A stretch of 5,959 nucleotides of DNA from positions 1 through 5,959 of the forward strand of contig DLGS01000354.1 in assembly GCA_002482815.1 (NCBI GenBank), read 5' to 3'. This document shows positions 1-4,502 of the stretch, in pieces. This DNA is from Bacteroidetes bacterium UBA7688. Its GTDB lineage: Bacteria; Bacteroidota; Bacteroidia; Chitinophagales; Chitinophagaceae. The position numbers and the translations under genes are program-made. Position 1 is the stretch's first letter. The number at the start of each line of letters is the position of its first letter. The notes under the pieces are model-generated. The model was not told the DNA's origin, ran no database searches, and saw only the letters and a program-made list of their open reading frames with translations.

Positions 1-65
1 AAGCACTAAATTTGCGGCGCCTTTTTTTTATTTGATAAAATAAAGGCGCCGCAAATTTAGTGCTT
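1..65. terminator. Long perfect hairpin, probable bidirectional terminator (cut by left edge)
   Basis: Bases 1-24 are the exact reverse complement of 42-65. After one T/T mismatch (25/41) six more pairs form (26-31 with 35-40), leaving a 3-base loop at 32-34, so nearly the whole segment folds on itself. The arms contain GGCGCC and AAATTT and end in AAGCAC / GTGCTT. Base 66 is T, so the stem may extend beyond the left edge. It lies 77 bp past the stop of the minus-strand gene at 143-616, where a terminator is expected; if the unseen gene to the left is on the plus strand, it would serve both. The stem is clearly longer than the 16-bp stems of the two other terminators here, so a small inverted-repeat element is the alternative. 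Confidence 0.65.
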
Positions 66-142
66 TCTGCTATGCAGCGAATCAAACCTGACAACGTAAT
101 ATCAGATGCAGAAACAAATGAAATCCATAAAAGAGGAAGAAA

Positions 143-616
143 CTAAAATTTTATCCCAAACTGGCGCAGATGATGTTCGGCATGTTTTGTCAGCAACTGA
201 ATTGTCATTTCATAATTCAAAACACCAAAAAACGGGCTGGCTACTTCGAGCTTTTCATTTTTACCAAACGCTTCAAACAGTTCATTAATAGCAATTTCTG
301 CATCTTTAACAGCAGCTTCATAAGTAGGATGAATGATTGGCTTGGGCGTTTCTCCCATAATCGGATTGGGTGTATTTTCTTTAAAAGGTTTATCGCTCAT
401 TATAAATGCACGTGTTCTTTCTACAGATTCTGCAGTATAAAAAAACTGTGTAACGACCGGTTTTCCATGACCCAACCTGATATATTCCGCCATGTGTTCC
501 ACCATCTGCTGCGGGTTCATTTTGCCAAACAAAGGAGCAGTGTTAGGGTTAATCGTCCGGAGAGCAGCAACAAACTCCGAGCGCAGAAATTTTTCTTTTG
601 CAACTAAATTTTCCAT
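143..616 (-). CDS. DUF1569 / DinB-superfamily protein
   Basis: This 157-residue protein is a probable cytosolic four-helix-bundle protein of the DinB/YfiT superfamily, closest in motif to the DUF1569 family. Two stretches show this: an N-terminal segment KMNPQQMVEHMAEYIR with His41, and a C-terminal segment SPFFGVLNYEM followed by KHAEHHLRQFGI with His145 and His149. One histidine in the first part plus an HxxxH pair near the end is the usual metal-binding triad of the superfamily. The length is normal and no signal peptide or membrane segment is visible. The start at 616 is supported by the protein opening directly into a helix; an AGGA abuts the ATG with no spacing, so it is not a convincing ribosome binding site. 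The gene is divergent from the MetH-type gene with a 106-bp spacer. Some relatives are thiol-dependent S-transferases, but the substrate here cannot be read from the sequence. Confidence 0.85.
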   Translation of the reverse strand: MENLVAKEKFLRSEFVAALRTINPNTAPLFGKMNPQQMVEHMAEYIRLGHGKPVVTQFFYTAESVERTRAFIMSDKPFKENTPNPIMGETPKPIIHPTYEAAVKDAEIAINELFEAFGKNEKLEVASPFFGVLNYEMTIQLLTKHAEHHLRQFGIKF

Positions 617-646
617 TCCTGATTTTTTAGGGTGTAAAAATAAGCT

Positions 647-678
647 TTTGTGTTTGTCCTGATATGACTCTAATTTTG
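647..678 (+). promoter_or_regulatory. Bacteroidota-type promoter for the MetH-module gene
   Basis: TTTG at 647-650 and TAATTTTG at 671-678 are separated by 20 bp. This matches the Bacteroidota sigma factor consensus (-33 TTTG, -7 TAnnTTTG) in both boxes and in spacing. Transcription would begin near 683-686, giving a leader of about 40 nt before the ATG at 723. That is too short for a cobalamin or SAM riboswitch. I found no equally good promoter on the opposite strand for the divergent gene; the nearest is TATTTTTA read on the minus strand at 642-635, with no matching upstream box. Confidence 0.6.
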
Positions 679-722
679 CAATCCGCAGGAATTGAACTAT
701 TCATTCCCTAAACATTACAAAA

Positions 723-1742
723 ATGACCAAAAGAGAAACATTGCTGAACCTGCTTGCCAACAAGATATTAATAATTGACGGCGCTATGGGCACAATGATA
801 CAATGCTATAAACTGGAAGAGGCTGACTACCGTGGTGAGCAATTTAAAAACTGGCACCTTGATGTAAAAGGCAACAATGATATGTTGTGCATCACGCAAC
901 CGCAAATCATTCAGGCCATTCACAGAGAATACCTGGACGCGGGCGCGGACATTATTGAAACGAATACTTTTAATGCCCAAAAGGTTTCCTTGGCAGATTA
1001 CGAAATGGAAGCTTATGCAGATGAGGTAAATCGTGCAGCAGTAAAAGCCGCCCGCGCAGCAGTTGATAGTTACAAAGCAGATCATCCCGGAGCACAGAAG
1101 TTTGTGGCGGGAGCAATTGGTCCGATGAATAAAACACTTTCTCTATCTCCGGATGTAAACAATCCCGGCTATCGGGCAATCACTTTTGATGAAGTTGCAG
1201 ATGCTTATTATGAACAAATCAAAGCCCTTGTAGAAGAAGGCGTGGATATCCTTTTGGTGGAAACCATTTTCGATACTCTGAATGCTAAAGCTGCGGTGTA
1301 TGCCATTGAGAAATATTTTAATGATACTAAAATCGAAAAATTGCCAGTGATGATTTCCGGTACGATTACAGATGCTTCAGGCCGCACTTTGAGCGGACAA
1401 ACCCTGGAAGCGTTCTATGTTTCAATGATGCATGCCAATCCAATCAGTATCGGATTGAACTGTGCACTTGGAGCAGAACAAATGCGCCCGCATATTGAAG
1501 AATTAGCCCAATTGGCTGCCTGTAATGTAAGCGCTTATCCTAACGCTGGCTTACCTAATGCAATGGGGGAATATGATGAAACACCGGAACAAACTGCTGC
1601 GATTGTTGGCTCCTTTGCACAAAATGGCTGGATTAACCTGGTTGGAGGCTGCTGCGGCACCACCCCTCCTCATATCGAAGCCATAGCAAAAGAAATGAGC
1701 AAATACCAGCCAAGAGAATTGCCTGAGGTTGTACTGGCATAA
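723..1742 (+). CDS. metH: Methionine synthase, homocysteine S-methyltransferase module (stand-alone)
   Basis: The 339-residue protein corresponds to the N-terminal homocysteine-binding barrel of cobalamin-dependent methionine synthase, which moves a methyl group from methylcobalamin to homocysteine. Key landmarks are DGAMGTMIQ (19-27), the segment with EADYRGEQF and KGNNDML (32-55), GADIIETNTFN (74-84), ISGTITDASGRTLSGQT (211-227), GLNCALG (244-250) and VGGCCGTT (307-314). Cys247, Cys310 and Cys311 are the three zinc ligands, at the same numbers as in the E. coli enzyme. The chain ends at RELPEVVLA, where the full-length (about 1,200-residue) enzyme would enter the folate domain. The folate, cobalamin and reactivation domains are absent from this window, and a terminator starts 22 bp after the stop. 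The A-rich leader directly before the ATG supports the start. Split MetH enzymes are known in some bacteria; the partner gene is presumably elsewhere. A B12-independent homocysteine methyltransferase (MmuM/BhmT type) is less likely given the close match to MetH. Confidence 0.92.
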   Translation: MTKRETLLNLLANKILIIDGAMGTMIQCYKLEEADYRGEQFKNWHLDVKGNNDMLCITQPQIIQAIHREYLDAGADIIETNTFNAQKVSLADYEMEAYADEVNRAAVKAARAAVDSYKADHPGAQKFVAGAIGPMNKTLSLSPDVNNPGYRAITFDEVADAYYEQIKALVEEGVDILLVETIFDTLNAKAAVYAIEKYFNDTKIEKLPVMISGTITDASGRTLSGQTLEAFYVSMMHANPISIGLNCALGAEQMRPHIEELAQLAACNVSAYPNAGLPNAMGEYDETPEQTAAIVGSFAQNGWINLVGGCCGTTPPHIEAIAKEMSKYQPRELPEVVLA

Positions 1743-1764
1743 ATATTTTAATTTTTCAAACTAT

Positions 1765-1801
1765 AAAAAGTGCGGGATTCTTGGAGAATCTCGCGCTTTT
1801 T
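1765..1801 (+). terminator. Intrinsic terminator between convergent metH module and mce
   Basis: Two 16-base arms (1765-1780 and 1786-1801) flank a 5-base loop (1781-1785); the outer ends are A5 and T5. Two of the 16 pairs are not Watson-Crick. In the plus-strand RNA they are G-U wobbles, whereas in minus-strand RNA they would be A-C mismatches. The hairpin should therefore be more stable for transcripts from the MetH-module gene than for the convergent mce transcript, although the A/T flanks allow it to work in both directions. Confidence 0.8.
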
Positions 1802-1816
1802 GATTAAATCTTTATC

Positions 1817-2218
1817 TTACACAATCTCCTGGCACAATTCCACCAACACCCCACCGCTTGTCTTCGGGTGAAGGAAGCAAACCAGCTTATTGTCGGCGCC
1901 ACGTTTGGGTTCTTTATTTAATAATTCAAAACCAAGTGCTTCCAATCGTTTCATTTCGGCGTGGATGTTTTCCACTTCGTAGGCAATATGGTGGATGCCC
2001 TGTCCTTTTTTGGCAATAAATTTCGCAATTGCGCTGTTCGGGTCCGAAGCTTCGAGCAATTCGATTTTTGAATCTCCAACCTTAAAAAAGGCCGTTTCAA
2101 CAAATTCACTCTCAACGGCTTCTGTCTTATAACAAGGTGTGTTCAGCAGTTGCTCGTACAGTTCAATGGAATCTTTGAGGTTTTCTACGGCAATGCCAAT
2201 GTGTTCTATACGGACCAT
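1817..2218 (-). CDS. mce: Methylmalonyl-CoA epimerase
   Basis: This 133-residue protein of the vicinal-oxygen-chelate (glyoxalase) fold interconverts (2R)- and (2S)-methylmalonyl-CoA. That step links B12-dependent methylmalonyl-CoA mutase with propionyl-CoA carboxylase or, in the reverse direction, with propionate formation. Two beta-alpha-beta repeats are visible: EHIGIAVENLKDS to KIELLEA (5-57) and GIHHIAYEVENI to GGVLVELCQ (74-130). Candidate metal ligands are His6, Glu53, His77 and Glu127, in the order expected for the family. HPKTSGGVLVEL (117-128) is very typical of Mce and argues against a generic glyoxalase. Length is normal for the family. The gene ends 16 bp from the shared terminator and is divergent from iscS. 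The mutase genes are not in this window. Confidence 0.92.
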   Translation of the reverse strand: MVRIEHIGIAVENLKDSIELYEQLLNTPCYKTEAVESEFVETAFFKVGDSKIELLEASDPNSAIAKFIAKKGQGIHHIAYEVENIHAEMKRLEALGFELLNKEPKRGADNKLVCFLHPKTSGGVLVELCQEIV

Positions 2219-2263
2219 TTTTAAGAAGGAATAGTTTTTAAAGATGTGATTATAACAGAATTT

Positions 2264-2291
2264 ATAGGCTAAAATAAAGGGTTTAGCCTAT
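2264..2291. promoter_or_regulatory. Perfect 10-bp inverted repeat, candidate operator between mce and iscS
   Basis: The left arm ATAGGCTAAA (2264-2273) and right arm TTTAGCCTAT (2282-2291) are perfect reverse complements separated by 8 bp. The centre-to-centre distance of 18 bp is nearly two helical turns, which suits a dimeric regulator. The right arm overlaps the first three bases of the candidate -7 box for iscS (2289-2296). The repeat also lies in the predicted mce leader. An RNA hairpin is possible, but no T-tract follows either arm, so it is not a normal terminator. The binding protein is unknown. Confidence 0.55.
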
Positions 2292-2296
2292 CTTCG
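2289..2296 (+). promoter_or_regulatory. Candidate -7 element of the iscSUA promoter
   Basis: TATCTTCG matches the Bacteroidota -7 consensus TAnnTTTG at all but one of its fixed positions and sits 32 bp before the iscS ATG. No clear TTTG box is present 19-21 bp upstream, where the palindrome's left arm lies, so the promoter may be weak or activator-assisted. Confidence 0.4.
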
Positions 2297-2302
2297 CAGT
2301 TG

Positions 2303-2310
2303 CAAAACTA
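2303..2310 (-). promoter_or_regulatory. Candidate -7 element of the mce promoter
   Basis: Read on the minus strand this is TAGTTTTG, an exact fit to TAnnTTTG. It would give a start near 2296 and a leader of roughly 77 nt that contains the inverted repeat at 2264-2291. No good -33 box is seen at the expected distance, which would lie inside the iscS coding start. Confidence 0.35.
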
Positions 2311-2328
2311 AACAAGAAACAAAGCAAA

Positions 2329-3549
2329 ATGGAACTTAAATTCCCGATATATCTGGATAATAATGCCACAACCCCAATGGATCAACGTGTTTTGGACACG
2401 ATGCTTCCTTATTTCGTTGAAAAATTTGGTAACGCTGCCAGCCGTAATCACTCATTTGGTTGGGTAGCAGAAGAAGCTGTGGATTATGCCCGTGAGCAGG
2501 TAGCTAAACTGATTGGCGCAGACCCTAAAGAAATTATTTTCACGTCCGGTGCAACAGAAGCCAACAACCTGGCTATCAAAGGTGTTTTTGAAATGTATGC
2601 CAGCAAAGGCAACCACATCATCACCTGCACTACAGAGCATAAAGCAATCCTGGATACATGCAAACACCTTGAAAAACAAGGCGGAGCAGTCACCTATCTT
2701 CAGGTTCAACCTGATGGTTTGATTGACCTCGCAGAACTGGAAAAAGCCATTACCCCAAAGACAATCCTGATTACCATCATGTATGGCAACAACGAAATTG
2801 GTGTTGTACAACCTATCCGTGAAATTGCTGCAATCGCTAAAAAACACGGCGTACTTTTCTTTACAGATGGTACACAGGCTGTTGGTAAAATACCGGTTGA
2901 TGTATTGGCAGATGGAATTGACCTGATGTCATTCAGCGGGCACAAAATGTACGGACCAAAAGGCGTTGGCTGTTTGTATGTCCGTCGTAAAAACCCAAGG
3001 GTAAAAGTTACAGCCCAAATGGATGGCGGTGGCCACGAGCGCGGTATGCGCAGCGGTACCTTAAACGTTCCGGGTATAGTTGGTTTTGGAAGGGCTTGTG
3101 AACTTTGTATGCAGGAAATGGATGCAGAAGCAGTTCGCCTGAGCGCTATGCGCGACCGCCTGGAAGCGGCTCTGACACAAATTGATGAATCTTATGTAAA
3201 CGGTAATATTCAACATCGTTTGCCACACGTAGCGAATATTTCTTTCAAATATGTAGAAGGAGAAGGTTTGCTGATGGGCTTCAACAAACAAATCGCTTTA
3301 TCCAGCGGTTCGGCCTGTACTTCAGCTTCTCTTGAACCATCTTACGTTTTAAAATCACTGGGTCTTGGTGACGATCTGGCTCATAGTTCTTTGCGCTTCG
3401 GACTGGGTCGTTTTACTACTGATGCAGAAATAGATTATACCATCAAAGCAATTACTGAAACAGTACTGAAGCTGCGCGAAATGAGCCCGCTTTGGGAAAT
3501 GTTTAAAGAAGGAATTGACCTTGATAAAATCGAGTGGGCACACCACTAA
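2329..3549 (+). CDS. iscS: Cysteine desulfurase IscS
   Basis: This 406-residue pyridoxal-phosphate enzyme converts L-cysteine to L-alanine and passes the sulfur as a persulfide to IscU and other acceptors. It starts with the YLDNNATTP motif (8-16). The cofactor site is complete: His104 in TTEHKA, Asn155 in YGNNEIG, Asp180 and Gln183 in FFTDGTQAVG, and the Schiff-base Lys206 in SFSGHKMYGP. The sulfur-carrying Cys330 lies in the extended mobile loop SSGSACTSASLEPS (325-338), marking a group I (IscS/NifS) rather than a SufS enzyme. The C-terminus, SPLWEMFKEGIDLDKIEWAHH in sense, is nearly that of E. coli IscS, whose C-terminal region contacts IscU. Length is within two residues of the E. coli protein. 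The start is preceded by an A-rich leader. It is first in a three-gene operon, 80 bp ahead of iscU. The palindrome upstream suggests regulation. Confidence 0.97.
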   Translation: MELKFPIYLDNNATTPMDQRVLDTMLPYFVEKFGNAASRNHSFGWVAEEAVDYAREQVAKLIGADPKEIIFTSGATEANNLAIKGVFEMYASKGNHIITCTTEHKAILDTCKHLEKQGGAVTYLQVQPDGLIDLAELEKAITPKTILITIMYGNNEIGVVQPIREIAAIAKKHGVLFFTDGTQAVGKIPVDVLADGIDLMSFSGHKMYGPKGVGCLYVRRKNPRVKVTAQMDGGGHERGMRSGTLNVPGIVGFGRACELCMQEMDAEAVRLSAMRDRLEAALTQIDESYVNGNIQHRLPHVANISFKYVEGEGLLMGFNKQIALSSGSACTSASLEPSYVLKSLGLGDDLAHSSLRFGLGRFTTDAEIDYTIKAITETVLKLREMSPLWEMFKEGIDLDKIEWAHH

Positions 3550-3629
3550 AATCAATTAAAAGTTGAAAATGAATAATTAAAAATGCTTTTAGCGTTGGAT
3601 AAAATCACAAATCTTAAATCATACATCAA

Positions 3630-4043
3630 ATGGCATATTCAGAAAAAGTAATCGATCATTACAGCAATCCTAAAAATGTAGGTACGCTGGATAAAAATAG
3701 CAAAAACGTAGGTACAGGTTTAGTTGGCGCACCGGAGTGTGGTGACGTGATGCGTTTGCAAATTGAAGTAGATGAAGTAACCGGAATTATCAAAGACGCC
3801 AAATTTAAAACTTTTGGTTGTGGTTCTGCGATTGCCTCTTCCTCTTTGGCTACAGAATGGCTGAAAGGTAAATCTATTGACGAAGCCGGTGCAATTGACA
3901 ATATGGATATCGTTGAAGAATTGAATCTTCCTCCGGTAAAAATCCATTGTTCGGTATTGGCCGAAGATGCGATCAAATCTGCCATCAACGACTACAGAGT
4001 AAAAAACGGCTTGCCGGAACTGGTTGAAGAAAAAGCACACTAA
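3630..4043 (+). CDS. iscU: Iron-sulfur cluster scaffold protein IscU
   Basis: This 137-residue scaffold receives sulfur from IscS and assembles a [2Fe-2S] cluster for transfer to target proteins. The three ligand cysteines are Cys37 (GAPECGD), Cys64 (TFGCGSAIASSS) and Cys107 (IHCSVLAEDA). The conserved Asp39 and His106 are also present, so the site is intact. LPPVK (100-104) is the motif recognised by the Hsp70-type chaperone HscA in the classical ISC system, which makes this an IscU rather than a SufU; SufU proteins carry an insertion and lack LPPVK. Length is close to the family norm of about 128, with a short acidic/His tail. It follows iscS after an 80-bp AT-rich gap and precedes iscA by 32 bp, all on the same strand. 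No hscA or hscB gene is present in this window. Confidence 0.97.
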   Translation: MAYSEKVIDHYSNPKNVGTLDKNSKNVGTGLVGAPECGDVMRLQIEVDEVTGIIKDAKFKTFGCGSAIASSSLATEWLKGKSIDEAGAIDNMDIVEELNLPPVKIHCSVLAEDAIKSAINDYRVKNGLPELVEEKAH

Positions 4044-4075
4044 TTTTTATAAACACTGCTTAATATTTTAGCATT

Positions 4076-4420
4076 ATGGCTATAGAAATTGGCGCTATTA
4101 CGATTAGCGAAAAGGCGAGAGAAAAGGTATTACAACTGATAGCGGAAAGCAATCTTTCTGAAGAGTATTTCCTGCGTGTAGGTGTCGTAGGTGGCGGCTG
4201 TTCCGGTTTGTCTTACAAACTGGATTTCGATAACGAAATGCAACCTAAAGACCAGGTTTTTGAAGATAACGGCATCAGGCTGGTGACAGACCTGAAAAGC
4301 TATTTGTATCTCTGCGATACCGTTCTGGATTTTACAGATGGATTGAACGGAAAAGGTTTCCATTTTATCAATCCGAATGCAAGCCGCAGCTGCGGATGCG
4401 GAGAAAGTTTTGCTGTATAA
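4076..4420 (+). CDS. iscA: A-type iron-sulfur carrier protein (IscA/HesB family)
   Basis: This 114-residue protein belongs to the A-type carriers, which bind iron or a cluster and deliver it to apo-enzymes, notably for [4Fe-4S] maturation. The three invariant cysteines are present: Cys42 in VGGGCSG, and Cys106 and Cys108 in the C-terminal SCGCGESF. An additional Cys80 occurs in SYLYLCDTVLDF, where relatives usually have a non-cysteine residue. The start opens with MAIEIGAITISEKA, a typical first strand and helix for this family. It is the last gene of the operon: a strong terminator begins 21 bp after the stop. Placement behind iscU favours IscA over ErpA or SufA, which are hard to separate by sequence alone. 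Confidence 0.93.
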   Translation: MAIEIGAITISEKAREKVLQLIAESNLSEEYFLRVGVVGGGCSGLSYKLDFDNEMQPKDQVFEDNGIRLVTDLKSYLYLCDTVLDFTDGLNGKGFHFINPNASRSCGCGESFAV

Positions 4421-4441
4421 CATTCATCCTTTATAATTATT

Positions 4442-4477
4442 AAAAGCGCCGTACAATTCAGATTGTACGGCGCTTTT
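4442..4477. terminator. Bidirectional terminator between iscA and the helicase-nuclease gene
   Basis: Arms 4442-4457 and 4462-4477 are perfect 16-base reverse complements around the 4-base loop TCAG. The stem core is GCGCCGTACAAT and the outer ends are A4 and T4. T-rich sequence follows on both strands, so it can end both the isc transcript and the convergent helicase-nuclease transcript, whose stop lies 25 bp away. Confidence 0.93.
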
Positions 4478-4502
4478 GTTTTAGGTCATTCCAGGTATTC
4501 AA

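Noticed and set aside
106..607. Plus-strand open frames over the DUF1569 gene
   Set aside because: They are antisense to a recognisable protein on the minus strand and show no family motifs.
617..722. Possible cobalamin or SAM riboswitch ahead of the MetH-module gene
   Set aside because: The predicted leader is only about 40 nt and the whole spacer is 106 bp, with no B12-box-like or extended stem structure.
768..1179. Minus-strand open frames inside the MetH-module gene
   Set aside because: They oppose a strongly conserved protein, are Cys/Leu-rich in the manner of antisense translations, and have no leader or recognisable motif.
2452..3555. Several open frames overlapping iscS on both strands
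   Set aside because: iscS is complete and unmistakable; the others are out-of-frame shadows.
4057..4073. Small hairpin (TGCTTAA / TTTAGCA) just before the iscA start
   Set aside because: It has seven pairs with one mismatch and a 3-base loop, in AT-rich DNA; this is too weak to call a regulatory structure.
3659..4423. Minus-strand frames over iscU and iscA, including one reading to 4423
   Set aside because: They are antisense to intact, well-known genes, and their sequences match no family I recognise.
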